Shown here in pieces: positions 17,854 to 26,864 of a DNA stretch of 64,000 nucleotides. The translations under genes were made by a program, and so were the position numbers. The DNA is from Winogradskyella sp. (GTDB lineage: Bacteria; Bacteroidota; Bacteroidia; Flavobacteriales; Flavobacteriaceae): assembly GCA_028383925.1 (NCBI GenBank), contig JAOEWO010000011.1, positions 1 through 64,000 on the forward strand. Direction: 5' to 3'. The notes under the pieces were generated by a model that was not told the origin of the DNA, ran no database searches, and was given only the letters and a program-made list of their open reading frames with translations. Each line of letters opens with the position of its first letter. The first letter of the stretch is position 1.

Positions 17854-18852
17854 ATGGATTCACTTACACAAATTGTTTTAGGTGCTGCAGTTGGCGAAGC
17901 TGTTATAGGAAAAAAAGTTGGTAATAGAGCTGCTTTATATGGTGCTATTGCAGGCACAATTCCTGATTTAGATATTTTCGCCTCCTATTTTACTGATACG
18001 GTAACGGCTTTGGCGATACATCGTGGTTTTACACATTCTATTCTTTTTGCTTTACTTAGCGCACCTATTTTTGGCTGGTTGGTTTCGCGTTACGATAATT
18101 ATAAAAGTTTTAAGGGTTGGACGTTGCTTTTCTTTTTAGCTTTAGTAACACACCCCGTTTTAGATGCGCATACCACTTGGGGTACGCAACTATTTTGGCC
18201 ATTAGATATTAGGTTGGCTTTTAAAACTATATTTGTTGTAGATCCTTTATATACAGTTCCATTTCTTATATTTTTGATTTTGGCTTTATTTCAAAAAAGA
18301 AGGACTAAAAAAAGACGCATTTATAATACTTTGGGCTTAACGTTAAGTACATTTTATCTAAGTTTAACTTTAATCTTTAAAGGTGTTGCTTATAAAAAAT
18401 TTGAAGATACTTTAAGCGCTCAAAATATTGATTATATAAAATTAGATACCAGACCATCACCACTTAATACCATATTATGGAATGCTAATATTGAAACTAA
18501 AACAGACTATTTATTAGCAGATTATTCGTTTTTTGACACCCTAGCTATTGCATTTACTCGCTACCCTAAAAACCATCATCTTTTGGGTAACCTTATAAAT
18601 AATGAAAAGGTAAAACGTATGATAAATATATCTAAAGGTTGGTTTACTATTACAAGAATAGATGGTGAATTATACTTTAACGATTTACGCTTTGGTTTAC
18701 TAAATACGACACCAGGAGCTGAAGATTTTGTCTTTCAATATAAAATTGAAGTTGATGCTTCTGACAACCCACATTTTATTGAAAAAGAAAAGGGTAAACA
18801 AGATGCAAAACAACTAATGTTTAGCCTTTGGGAACGTATTAAAGGAAATTAA
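17854..18852 (+). CDS. Membrane-bound metal-dependent hydrolase (YdjM/DUF457 family)
   Basis: 332 residues. The N-terminal half has the family motifs: DSLTQIVLGAAVGEAV (2-17), GTIPDLDI (34-41) and HRGFTHS (about 57-63), whose Asp and His residues are proposed to bind metal. It has four or five membrane segments in the first 160 residues, followed by a soluble C-terminal domain (about 165-332). Members are inner-membrane proteins of uncertain substrate; E. coli YdjM is LexA-regulated, but no LexA box can be judged here. It converges with the universal stress protein gene, with one base between them. Confidence 0.85.
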   Translation: MDSLTQIVLGAAVGEAVIGKKVGNRAALYGAIAGTIPDLDIFASYFTDTVTALAIHRGFTHSILFALLSAPIFGWLVSRYDNYKSFKGWTLLFFLALVTHPVLDAHTTWGTQLFWPLDIRLAFKTIFVVDPLYTVPFLIFLILALFQKRRTKKRRIYNTLGLTLSTFYLSLTLIFKGVAYKKFEDTLSAQNIDYIKLDTRPSPLNTILWNANIETKTDYLLADYSFFDTLAIAFTRYPKNHHLLGNLINNEKVKRMINISKGWFTITRIDGELYFNDLRFGLLNTTPGAEDFVFQYKIEVDASDNPHFIEKEKGKQDAKQLMFSLWERIKGN

Positions 18853-18853
18853 C

Positions 18854-19690
18854 TCAATCATAACTTGGAAGTACTAAAAATGGCACCTTAGTATTAAATC
18901 CTATTTTTTTGACTAAAGACGCTTTTAAGAAATGATCTAAAAAGCTGTGCTTATAATTTACCATTGCAAGTAAATTTATATTGTAGGTATTAATAAAATA
19001 CTTAATCGTATCTTCCATTGTATTTTTTTGGTCGAGCCAATTAAAATTTATGGTATAATCTTCTAAGTTAACTTTCAGCCTTTTTAAATTATGGGTTTGT
19101 ATATCTGATAAGTCATTTTCTTTATTAACATGTACTATCAAAATTTCAGAATTATATAATTTCGCTATATACTTTAATGGCTCTAATTCAGTCGTATCAA
19201 ACCTATTATAATCCGTTGAAAAAGCAATAGTTTTTGGTTTAACAAATTCATAAGCATTTGGCACTGCTAATATGGGACAACTTTTAATTTTACTAATTAA
19301 ACTAACTGTATTGCTACCAAATAATATTTGACTCATACCAGTACGCCCTTTTGTACCCATAATAATCATTTGTATATTATATACTTTTACAGATAATTTT
19401 ACAGCAGATAAAAAATCATTGGTACTAAAAATAACCTTAAAATTATGCGTATTAGTGGTGGTTTTTGCTTTAGCTTTTTCTTTAAGTGCTACTAATTTCG
19501 TTTTAGATTCAGACTTTAAATTATCTATAAATGATGAGGTTATGTATGTTCGGGTTTCAGAGTTTGTAAAAGTCCAAGCGTGTAAAAGATAAAATGTACA
19601 CGGTTTATTTTCGTATAATTTTAAGGCATAGCTAATAGCACACCATGCGTTATCAGAAAAATCTGTTGGTAATAAAATAGCGTATTTCAT
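18854..19690 (-). CDS. Universal stress protein, two UspA domains
   Basis: 278 residues, the length of a tandem-domain Usp. The first domain starts with ILLPTDFSDNAWCAI and ends with MGTKGRTGMSQILFGS, the ATP-binding pattern G-2x-G-9x-G-S. The second domain (about 150-278) is degenerate and lacks this pattern. It is a paralogue of the next gene on the minus strand (19744-20577), with the same N-terminal block and similar endings. The genes are 53 bases apart and probably co-transcribed. Usp proteins act in the cytosol in stress adaptation; the exact role is unknown. Confidence 0.9.
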   Translation of the reverse strand: MKYAILLPTDFSDNAWCAISYALKLYENKPCTFYLLHAWTFTNSETRTYITSSFIDNLKSESKTKLVALKEKAKAKTTTNTHNFKVIFSTNDFLSAVKLSVKVYNIQMIIMGTKGRTGMSQILFGSNTVSLISKIKSCPILAVPNAYEFVKPKTIAFSTDYNRFDTTELEPLKYIAKLYNSEILIVHVNKENDLSDIQTHNLKRLKVNLEDYTINFNWLDQKNTMEDTIKYFINTYNINLLAMVNYKHSFLDHFLKASLVKKIGFNTKVPFLVLPSYD

Positions 19691-19743
19691 TTGTCTAAAA
19701 ATTAAAGTATAGAATTTAAATTTGTTGATTTATAACTCCATTT

Positions 19744-20577
19744 TTAACGCAAATACGGAATAGTCAATAAAGGAATAGTGAGTTGGTTCCCCAAATTTTT
19801 TATTACGGGTTCTTTAATAATACGCTCTATAAAACTATGTTGATAATTAATCATTACCAAAATATTAATACCCAATTCATCTACAAAATCTTTTATAATT
19901 TCATCTTTGTTATCGTAATCTGGCATCCAATGAAAACTATGCGGATAATCTTCTAGAGACAATTTAAGTTGCTCTAAATTATAATCTTGCACATCGGTAA
20001 TATCATCTTGTTTGTGTATATGCAAAATTCTAATTGTAGCATTATAAAGTTCTGCTAATTGCTTAAGCGGCAAAAGTTCAGCACCATAAAAACGGTTAAA
20101 ATCTGTCGGAAACGCTATGTCTTTTGGTACTACAAAATCAAATTCATCTGGTATTGCCATTACCGGACAGCCTTTTATTTTCTTTATTACGTTAACTGTA
20201 TTACTACCAAAAAGAATATTTGTTGCCTTTGTTGCACCCTTTGTGCCCATTACAGCAAGGTCTATTTTATGTTTTTTAATTGTAGTTTCTATAGCGTCGT
20301 AGAGGTCATTAGAACTTAAAATTATTTCGAATTTATGATTAGGATTAGCGTCTGAGTTCTCTGCCATTTCTTTTAACGCTGTCAGTTCTTTAATTGCATT
20401 TTCTGCCATAACACGAACCAGTTTATTAGACATAGAAGACATGGTAGATATCTTTAGTTTTGATGAATGCAGAAAGTAAAATGTACAAGACTGATCTTTA
20501 TATAATTTTAAAGCATATACAGCTGCACACCAAGCATTGTCTGAAAAATCTGTTGGTAAAAGAATGTTTTTTTGCAT
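19744..20577 (-). CDS. Universal stress protein, two UspA domains
   Basis: 277 residues. N-terminal UspA domain with ILLPTDFSDNAWCAA (5-19) and the nucleotide-binding MGTKGATKATNILFGS (G-2x-G-9x-G-S), then a second domain (about 145-277) containing IAFPTDFNRFYGAELLPL and IRILHIHK but no glycine motif. It is upstream of, and paralogous to, the gene at 18854-19690, so the pair arose by tandem duplication. It is probably the first gene of a two-gene unit. Confidence 0.9.
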   Translation of the reverse strand: MQKNILLPTDFSDNAWCAAVYALKLYKDQSCTFYFLHSSKLKISTMSSMSNKLVRVMAENAIKELTALKEMAENSDANPNHKFEIILSSNDLYDAIETTIKKHKIDLAVMGTKGATKATNILFGSNTVNVIKKIKGCPVMAIPDEFDFVVPKDIAFPTDFNRFYGAELLPLKQLAELYNATIRILHIHKQDDITDVQDYNLEQLKLSLEDYPHSFHWMPDYDNKDEIIKDFVDELGINILVMINYQHSFIERIIKEPVIKNLGNQLTIPLLTIPYLR

Positions 20578-20680
20578 GTTTTATATTTTAAATTACTGGT
20601 ACAAAATAAAATATAAAAGGGTATTTAATTATGATATAAATCAGTCGAAAAGACCAAATATTTAGGATTGTTTTATTAAA

Positions 20681-20716
20681 ATCTTAAAACCCAATAAAAA
20701 TATTGGGCTTTAAGAT
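20681..20716 (-). terminator. Terminator of the metal-efflux operon
   Basis: ATCTTAAA (20681-20688) and CCCAAT (20690-20695) pair with ATTGGG (20702-20707) and TTTAAGAT (20709-20716), one mismatch in a 15-bp arm. It lies 12 bases after the stop of the last operon gene. Confidence 0.75.
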
Positions 20717-20727
20717 TTACTTCAAAA

Positions 20728-21147
20728 TTATTGATTCATTGCCATTTTATGATCGTATTTACAACACCCAGGTAAACCATCATAAGCTTCTAAATCGCCT
20801 TCAACTTTTTCTGTATCGTAACCAGATGCTGCGATTGCGTTATGAATTGCCATAACATCTGTTTTGGTAGCATCAAAAGACACATCAATATTCTTTTTAT
20901 CTACATTCCAAGTTGCATTTGCTACACCTTCAACTTTGTTCGCAGCTTTTTCAATGGTACTTTTACACATACCACAATTTCCTCTTACACCAAAAGAGAT
21001 GTCTGCCATAGCCACTTCTGTAGTTACCTCTGTAGTTACCTGTGTAGTTAGTTCTTTTTCTTGTTTGGTTTCGTTTTTACAACTTGTTAAACCCATAGCC
21101 ATTACTAAAGCTACACTTAAAATTACTTTTTTACTCACTTGGTTCAT
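20728..21147 (-). CDS. HMA-domain lipoprotein, probable periplasmic metal-binding protein
   Basis: 139 residues from the ATG at 21147 (MNQVSKK); an in-frame ATG at 21189 would put 14 residues before the signal and is unlikely. Signal with lipobox GLTSC, a Thr/Val/Glu-rich spacer, then a heavy-metal-associated (MerP-like) domain with GNCGMC as the metal site and GYDTEKVE near the end. The C-terminus adds PGCCKYDHKM, a second Cys pair that may also bind metal. Anchored to the envelope, it should capture or pass Cu(I)-type ions to the efflux system encoded upstream. It is the last gene of the operon and is followed by a strong terminator. Confidence 0.85.
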   Translation of the reverse strand: MNQVSKKVILSVALVMAMGLTSCKNETKQEKELTTQVTTEVTTEVAMADISFGVRGNCGMCKSTIEKAANKVEGVANATWNVDKKNIDVSFDATKTDVMAIHNAIAASGYDTEKVEGDLEAYDGLPGCCKYDHKMAMNQ

Positions 21148-21301
21148 ACTACTGATTTTGTGTTTGTGATTTTTGTTTGAAAAATTCATTGTTAAAAAAT
21201 TTAATTGTTATTAATTTTATTATTTGTGTTACTACTTTTTACCTTAAAAACACCCCTAAAGTCCCCTCGAGTGGACAATCTTCCGAAGAAAAATTCGAAT
21301 T

Positions 21302-23071
21302 CTATTCTATGACTTGTTTTACTTCACCACAGGTCAACATTGCATCACCAAAATATGGATTGATAACGTTTTCTTCTTTACTCAACCAATAAGCACCATT
21401 GTTATTATCTGCCATAGGACAAAATTGATGATACACTTTTTCATTGATACCAAAGACTTCAATAGCATTAGTTAGGTTTGATGATAGGCTTTTAAAAGCA
21501 GCTCTTTGTCTTGCAATTTTAGACGTTTTTGAAATTGATGTTGCTGCTATTTTTAATTCTTTTTCTAACAACATCCAATGATTATGAGACTTACTATCCT
21601 TTAATAGTTTCATATCTACTTTAGATAAATTGACCAGTAGTCTTTTTGATTCTACAATTCCGTTATTAGAATCATCTTTAACTAAAGCATCTTTTAATTT
21701 AACATAATCGTTAAAAACCATTTTTAATTGATTTTGAAAATCCTTAGACACTTCCATTCTCTCATTTATAATGGCATTATTCACATCAGTATTTAAAGCT
21801 TCCTCCATACCAAGATGTCCTTCGTGACCAGTCATAACTTTACCATCTTTTGTATTCATCATTGATTTCTTGCCTTGTAATTGAGCTGCAGCATCAACGG
21901 TAAATGTGCCGTTAGTTACAATTTCGTCACCATTATTTAACCCTTCAAAAACGGCATAATTATCGCCTATTTGATTGCCTAATACAATTGCACGCATTTC
22001 AAAAACAGGTTCATTAGGATTTGTTTTTATATACACAACAGAACGTTCGCCTGTCCATAAAACAGCAGAAGTCGGAATCAACACTACGTCTTCTTTACTG
22101 TTAGTTATGCCTTTTATTTTTCCTTCAACAAAAAGTCCTGGCTTTAATACACCATCTCTATTATTAAGTACAACTCTTAATTTTACAGTTCTAGTTTTGG
22201 TATCTAAAATTGGGTCTATAAAATCTACCTTTCCTTTAAATACTGCATTAGTATTTGTGTTGGTCGTAATAGCTATTGCTTGACCTTTTTTAAATAAATG
22301 GATTTGATTTTCATACACATCAAAATTTGCCCAAACGGTATTTAGATTTGCGATTTTAAGCAAAGGTTGCCCTTGTTTAATATAGTCGCCTTGTTCTACT
22401 AATTTTTCGGTAACCGTACCAGAAACCGTAGCATACACCGGAAAGTTTTCTTTCACTTTTCCTGTTTCTTCTATCTTATTGATTTGGCTTTCAGAAAGCT
22501 TCCATAATTTCAATTTATTGCGTACCGCTTTATATAGTGCAGGTTGCGATGCCTTTAAAGACGATGCTGTAATTAACTCTTGTTGCGCAGCATACAATTC
22601 TGGTGAATAAATAGTGGCTAATAATTGTCCTTTACTAACTTTTTCACCTGTAAAATTCACATAAAGACGTTCTAGTCTTCCAGAAAAATAACTGACTTGT
22701 ACAGCATTGGCTTCTTCATTTTCTACAATCTTGCCCGATAATTTGATGGTGTTATCCTCTGCTTTAGCATCTCCTACTATAGACGTTCTAATATTTGCTA
22801 ATGCCATTGCATTTTCAGTAAGCTTAAATTGGTCTGCTAATAAACCTTCAGCACTACTAGCTGCAGGAATTAAATCCATGCCGCAAATAGGACAATCACC
22901 AGCTTCTGGTTGCATAATTTGTGGATGCATAGAGCACGTCCACATTTTATTGGTTTCTGCTACTGTATCGTGATTGTGTTCTGTTTCTGTAGGTGATAAA
23001 CCACCAAAAAGAAACCATCCTAACAGAAGTCCCACAGCTAAAATACCGCTATAAATTATATACTTTTTCAT
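21302..23071 (-). CDS. cusB: CusB-type efflux RND periplasmic adaptor
   Basis: 589 residues. One N-terminal membrane anchor, then a heavy-metal-binding domain with CSMHPQI and CPICGMDL (Cys 46, 60 and 63), then the HlyD/membrane-fusion core (about 110-410, including KLSGKIVENE and NTVWANFDVYENQ). The C-terminus (about 430-589) resembles DUF3347, with VYHQFCPMADNNNGAYW and DAMLTCGEV. Such three-part adaptors link CusA-type pumps to TolC and hand over Cu(I)/Ag(I). It is longer than E. coli CusB (about 407) because of the two extra metal-site domains, as is usual in Bacteroidota. Confidence 0.93.
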   Translation of the reverse strand: MKKYIIYSGILAVGLLLGWFLFGGLSPTETEHNHDTVAETNKMWTCSMHPQIMQPEAGDCPICGMDLIPAASSAEGLLADQFKLTENAMALANIRTSIVGDAKAEDNTIKLSGKIVENEEANAVQVSYFSGRLERLYVNFTGEKVSKGQLLATIYSPELYAAQQELITASSLKASQPALYKAVRNKLKLWKLSESQINKIEETGKVKENFPVYATVSGTVTEKLVEQGDYIKQGQPLLKIANLNTVWANFDVYENQIHLFKKGQAIAITTNTNTNAVFKGKVDFIDPILDTKTRTVKLRVVLNNRDGVLKPGLFVEGKIKGITNSKEDVVLIPTSAVLWTGERSVVYIKTNPNEPVFEMRAIVLGNQIGDNYAVFEGLNNGDEIVTNGTFTVDAAAQLQGKKSMMNTKDGKVMTGHEGHLGMEEALNTDVNNAIINERMEVSKDFQNQLKMVFNDYVKLKDALVKDDSNNGIVESKRLLVNLSKVDMKLLKDSKSHNHWMLLEKELKIAATSISKTSKIARQRAAFKSLSSNLTNAIEVFGINEKVYHQFCPMADNNNGAYWLSKEENVINPYFGDAMLTCGEVKQVIE

Positions 23072-23081
23072 CTTAACTATT

Positions 23082-23672
23082 TTAATTTTTGAGCTTAAAA
23101 GGAAAACTAATCATCACTTTTTCCCAAGCAAGAGAAATATTACCTTCAGTTTCACTTATCTTATTTACTTTATATTCTAAATTCTCTGTAACTTCATCTG
23201 GTATACTTGGTGTTACTTTAAATCGTATCACGTCATCTTTTTCATCATAATCGTCTTTCCCATGCTGATTCCAGTTTTTATTAATCATTATAGTCCAATC
23301 TTCTTTTGATGGAATTGTAAAAAATCCATATTTACCTTTTGGTAGCAACTCACCATTTATTACTAAATCTTCATTGGTTTCTATCCAAGTAGCATTATGT
23401 GCACCTGCTTGCCAGACATTATCATAACCAACTAAACCACCAAAAATGATTCGACCTCTAACACCTGGAGAAGAATAATCAATATGAATATGAGTATCTC
23501 CAATCATTGTCATTGTTGATGTATGTGGACTTAATACTTTCTTATTTGGCACATCTTCTTTTTTAGAGGTTGACATATGATTATCATGTTCACTATTTTC
23601 TGTTTGCTTAGTTTCATTTTTACAGCTTAAAACAGAAAGTGTCACTACAAGTACTATTATTAAATTTCTCAT
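23082..23672 (-). CDS. DUF2911 lipoprotein
   Basis: About 196 residues from the ATG at 23672 (MRNLIIV), which gives a proper signal with lipobox SVLSC; an ATG at 23696 would add eight polar residues. The body matches DUF2911: SPHTSTMTMIGDTHIHIDYSSP, GRIIFGGLVGYDNVW, PKGKYGFFTIP and the NWNQHG segment. The family is common in Bacteroidota envelope proteins and has no settled function. Its place between an HMA-MauE gene and cusB, with almost no gaps, suggests a role in envelope metal handling. The repeated His residues near the N-terminus (HDNH, HTHIH-like) would fit metal binding, but this is inference. Confidence 0.85.
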   Translation of the reverse strand: MRNLIIVLVVTLSVLSCKNETKQTENSEHDNHMSTSKKEDVPNKKVLSPHTSTMTMIGDTHIHIDYSSPGVRGRIIFGGLVGYDNVWQAGAHNATWIETNEDLVINGELLPKGKYGFFTIPSKEDWTIMINKNWNQHGKDDYDEKDDVIRFKVTPSIPDEVTENLEYKVNKISETEGNISLAWEKVMISFPFKLKN

Positions 23673-23682
23673 TTTATATGTT

Positions 23683-24420
23683 TTAATTAATTCCAATTAG
23701 CATTAATACTGCCATTACGATCATAATAGCATTCTCTATAAATGTGGCTTCAGTCATAGGTAATTTAAGGGTTGTACCTAAGCAGGCACATTGAATAGCT
23801 TTCTTATCTAAAAGTGCTTTCGTGACACCTATCGTAGTAATTCCTAAAACAACAAGTGTTATAATGAGTGCGATATTTACTTCAAATCGCATTAAAAACA
23901 TAAGGCCTAGAGCCGTTTCAATAAAAGGATATACTGATCCATAGACAGGAACGCGTTTTGCAAGAGGGTCGTACATTCGAAAAGACTCTGGAAACCCTTT
24001 TAAATCTAACATCTTGAAGAAACTAAATACGATATAGAATAACCCCATAAAATCGAGCATGAATGCATTCCAACTCCAGTTTTTATAATGTAATAATATA
24101 CTCGCTGTTGCAATATAAAAGATGATAAGTAGTAATGGTTTTAACTGTTGCAATTTACTTTTTTCATCTTCCATTGTAATAGACGATACATTTGAAGATG
24201 CAAATATATTTTTTTCTTGTTTTTCCGTTAAATTATACTTGTTTGGCAAAGCTTGCTTTAATACTTGTATATCGATATGTTTATTCATAGTAACTTCTGC
24301 TTCACCATTTTCAAGGTTAATAGTTACATGAGACACATGCTCTATATCGCTTAAATATTTTTCTACTGAAGCCTTACAATTATTGCAAGTCATTCCTGTT
24401 ATCTTAAAGGTGTGGTTCAT
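23683..24420 (-). CDS. HMA domain fused to a MauE/DoxX-like membrane domain
   Basis: 245 residues. Residues 1-70 are a heavy-metal-associated domain with GMTCNNC (9-15). The remainder has about four membrane helices of the MauE/DoxX type (LKPLLLIIFYIATAS, FMGLFYIVFSFFKMLDLKGFPE, PFIETALGLMF), followed by QCACLGT, a Cys pair near the membrane typical of MauE-like redox-associated proteins. Fusions of this kind accompany copper and mercury systems in Bacteroidota and may move metal or electrons across the inner membrane. Its start overlaps the preceding gene's stop by four bases (ATGA type), so translation is probably coupled. Confidence 0.87.
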   Translation of the reverse strand: MNHTFKITGMTCNNCKASVEKYLSDIEHVSHVTINLENGEAEVTMNKHIDIQVLKQALPNKYNLTEKQEKNIFASSNVSSITMEDEKSKLQQLKPLLLIIFYIATASILLHYKNWSWNAFMLDFMGLFYIVFSFFKMLDLKGFPESFRMYDPLAKRVPVYGSVYPFIETALGLMFLMRFEVNIALIITLVVLGITTIGVTKALLDKKAIQCACLGTTLKLPMTEATFIENAIMIVMAVLMLIGIN

Positions 24421-25142
24421 TGTTTTGGTAATTTTAATATTAATTCATTTTCTAAAAGCAAATCATCAATATGGCCAGCAATACTAGTATCATCGGTTTT
24501 AAAATGCATGTGCATATTGGTGGTGTGGTGTGTAAAAACTGCTTTGTGTTTTGTAGAATAAAACCCAATAATCTGGACTTTCCTGTTTTTTAAGTTTCCG
24601 TTTAAACCAGCTTCTGTATGCTTTTTATGCGTGTGTACAGTATCGCCATCTGCCCAATTAATAACGTGCCAATCTAAAGATGCAACGGTGCCTTCTAATA
24701 AAAACGGAAATGGCTTTTCTGTATCTATTCCATTGCTTTTTGCCACTTTAATAATGGTAGATTCTAAGTCTGCTTTAGTGGTAGCGTTTTCTGTTTTAAA
24801 GGAATTCCATTCGTCAACTTCTGCATAAACTAATAAAGCTGCTTTTAGTTTATAAGAATCTTCAATTTGCAAACTACTATCTACAACAAAACTATTACTT
24901 GGCTGACTATTAAATATTTGAATTTCGCCTTTTAAATATTCTACAGCACCAAGGGCATAAAAATTCTTTTTATTTGAAAGACTATCTAAACTAATGACGG
25001 GCTCAATATTACCCGACATAATGGTTCTTAAAGCACCAGAATAATTTACCACTGTAATCGCGGCTTTTTTATCGTTAGATTGGCATGAAAAAACAACGAT
25101 CATAACAATCATTGATACTATTATATAATTTATTTTATGCAT
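24417..25142 (-). CDS. Acetolactate-decarboxylase-fold lipoprotein
   Basis: 241 residues. It has a lipoprotein signal (lipobox VVFSC). The body matches alpha-acetolactate decarboxylase: GAVEYLKGEI (65-74, the Glu region), FLLEGTVASL (148-157) and the zinc site NMHMHF...AGHIDDLLL. His 211, 213 and 224 have the same spacing (2 and 11) as the zinc ligands His194, 196 and 207 that I recall for the Bacillus enzyme. The Arg that follows the EGT segment in true decarboxylases appears to be replaced by Trp-His here, and the C-terminus is short. Acetolactate decarboxylase is normally cytosolic; a lipid-anchored form inside a copper-efflux operon is odd. It may be a metal-binding relative rather than an acetoin enzyme. 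Confidence 0.75.
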   Translation of the reverse strand: MHKINYIIVSMIVMIVVFSCQSNDKKAAITVVNYSGALRTIMSGNIEPVISLDSLSNKKNFYALGAVEYLKGEIQIFNSQPSNSFVVDSSLQIEDSYKLKAALLVYAEVDEWNSFKTENATTKADLESTIIKVAKSNGIDTEKPFPFLLEGTVASLDWHVINWADGDTVHTHKKHTEAGLNGNLKNRKVQIIGFYSTKHKAVFTHHTTNMHMHFKTDDTSIAGHIDDLLLENELILKLPKQ

Positions 25143-25145
25143 TGC

Positions 25146-26438
25146 TTAATTGGTTAAATAGTTAATAATGGTGGTTTGTATGTAATAGGATTTTACAGAT
25201 TCTATTTGGTTAATTTGAAATTTTAATTGTAATTCTTGAATATCTAATACATCATTAAAATCGATAGTTCCGGTTTCGTAGCTTTTAATTAAAATGTCTT
25301 CTGCATCTTTGGCTTGCATTAAATTATTGGTCTGCGTAGCATGGCTTATTCTTGCAGACATACGCTCGTTAATCGCCTTACTTAAAAGTGTTTGCAATGT
25401 GTTTAAACGTTCTTGTTTTTGAGCAATTATTTCTTGCTGTTGTAATTCGTTTTGTTTGGTTTGCGATTTATATTTTTTGTTGAAAATTGGTATAGATACT
25501 GAAACCATTGGCATAATTACATCCTTTCCGTTATCACTAAAATCCATATTAGGACGCTCATCAACGCTGATATAATCTAAACCAAAACCAATCATAGGGC
25601 TGCTTTCTTTTTGGTTAAGCAATTCCGATTGTTCTACTGATTGGTAGAGTTTATCGTATTTAAGCAGTTCAGGATGTAAGGCTAACTTTTCTGTAGTAAT
25701 TTCAAAATCTTCAGAAGGCAAACTCAATTCATTTATAACATTAACTCTAATAGCATTAGCTCTGTTTAAGAGTTTATTAAAATAAGTTTGCTCACTCAAA
25801 AACTGAAGTTTCAACACTTCTAAAACTTGTTGCATTTCATTTTGACGCATTTGTAATCGTAAAACATCAACTGCTGAAGCTTTACCAACTTCTACAGACG
25901 TCAATGCTAATGTCTCATAGGTATCTAGTAATTTGATGTTTCTTGCTAATACGTCCTGTTTCGCTTTATTAGCATAGAGTTTATAATACGATTTTGACAC
26001 AGAAACGAATAGCTTTCGCTTTGCAATTACAATATCTTCATATTTAGCATTTGCTAAAGCGCTAACATAATTTTCTCGTGACGTAATTGTGCCAAACCAA
26101 GGCAACATCTGTTTTGCAGACACTTTAAAGCGTTGTGCACCTGTGCGTGTTTCTGGTTCGCTTACAAAATAGCCTACTCCAAATTCTGTATTTGGTATGG
26201 TATTGACTTCATTCACTTTTTCAGAAGCAATGTTGTATTGCAATTCAAATTTTTGAATCTCTGGACTATTTGCTAAAGCTTCATTTACTAATACAACCAG
26301 CGATTGACTCCCTATTGAATTGATAGAAAAAAGGAAAAGAGCAGTGATTAAGACGCTTTTGAAGTGAAAAGTAAAAAGTGAAAAACTAAAAATCTCCAAG
26401 CGCTTCAGAACTTGATTTATGTGTTTAAAATTTATCAT
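25146..26438 (-). CDS. TolC-family outer membrane efflux protein
   Basis: 430 residues. The outer membrane efflux protein domain spans about 50-425, with the two long coiled-coil regions of the TolC fold (NSPEIQKFELQYNIASEKV; LYANKAKQDVLARNIKLLDT; QQEIIAQKQERLNTLQTLL). The signal peptide (FKSVLITALFLFSINSIGSQS) is preceded by about 26 extra residues, part of which (IFSFSLFTFHFK) is encoded by the short repeat found elsewhere in the operon (26361-26394). It may therefore really start further in, or the repeat has lengthened the N-terminus. It forms the outer membrane channel for the CusA/CusB pump. Confidence 0.93.
   Translation of the reverse strand: MINFKHINQVLKRLEIFSFSLFTFHFKSVLITALFLFSINSIGSQSLVVLVNEALANSPEIQKFELQYNIASEKVNEVNTIPNTEFGVGYFVSEPETRTGAQRFKVSAKQMLPWFGTITSRENYVSALANAKYEDIVIAKRKLFVSVSKSYYKLYANKAKQDVLARNIKLLDTYETLALTSVEVGKASAVDVLRLQMRQNEMQQVLEVLKLQFLSEQTYFNKLLNRANAIRVNVINELSLPSEDFEITTEKLALHPELLKYDKLYQSVEQSELLNQKESSPMIGFGLDYISVDERPNMDFSDNGKDVIMPMVSVSIPIFNKKYKSQTKQNELQQQEIIAQKQERLNTLQTLLSKAINERMSARISHATQTNNLMQAKDAEDILIKSYETGTIDFNDVLDIQELQLKFQINQIESVKSYYIQTTIINYLTN
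26361..26394. repeat. AAAAGTGAAAAG-type repeat within the tolC 5' end
   Basis: GAAGTGAAAAGTAAAAAGTG on the plus strand and similar units around it. It is translated on the minus strand as SFSLFTFHF ahead of the TolC signal peptide. Same family as the repeats at 26801-26864, 28905-28951 and 29313-29373. Confidence 0.65.
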
Positions 26439-26439
26439 T

Positions 26440-26802
26440 TTACAATCTAGATTTTGTTGTATTAATTGAACTAATCGTCATGGCGACTAACTCTTTGTTT
26501 AAGTTATAATGAATTTGATGTTGATCTTTATCGATATAATTGGTGTCTTTTAATAAATCTATCCAATACAAAGTCTCATTTGCTTCTTTAAGAGAAATAC
26601 TCAGTTTATGAATAAAATCAGCTTTACTCTGAGCAAATTCTGCTTCACGAATTAGCGCACCAATGGCAGTACCGCTTCTTAAAAGTTGTTTACTTAAAAC
26701 ATATTCTTTTTTATCCGATACTAATAATTGAGATAATTTCACAATTAAAATAGCAAAGGCATAACTTTTATCTTTTAATATACTTTTACCCATAATTTTC
26801 AT
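26440..26802 (-). CDS. Four-helix-bundle (IVP / TIGR02436) protein
   Basis: 120 residues. The blocks LLRSGTAIGALIREAEFAQSKADFIHKL and LKEANETLYWIDLL are diagnostic for the small four-helix-bundle family first seen as the protein encoded by intervening sequences in some 23S rRNAs. It has no membrane segment or metal motif and its function is unsettled. Here it lies between cusA and tolC, with one base to tolC and 22 bases from cusA, and is flanked on both sides by the short AAAAGTGAAAAG repeats. It looks like a later insertion into the efflux operon, carried in with or next to the repeats. Confidence 0.88.
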   Translation of the reverse strand: MKIMGKSILKDKSYAFAILIVKLSQLLVSDKKEYVLSKQLLRSGTAIGALIREAEFAQSKADFIHKLSISLKEANETLYWIDLLKDTNYIDKDQHQIHYNLNKELVAMTISSINTTKSRL

Positions 26803-26864
26803 TTTTAGTTCTCACTTTTCACTTTTAGTGTATCACTTTTAGCTTTTCACTTTTCAATTTCAAC
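26801..26864. repeat. AAAAGTGAAAAG-type repeat at the cusA 3' end
   Basis: Several imperfect units of CTTTTCACTTTT across the cusA stop codon and into the start of the IVP gene. The last residues of CusA (ELKLKSEKLKVIH) are encoded by it. Confidence 0.75.

Noticed and set aside
20059-20319. Plus-strand open frames opposite the universal stress protein gene
   Set aside because: Cys/Phe-rich mirror frames typical of antisense reading of AT-rich genes.
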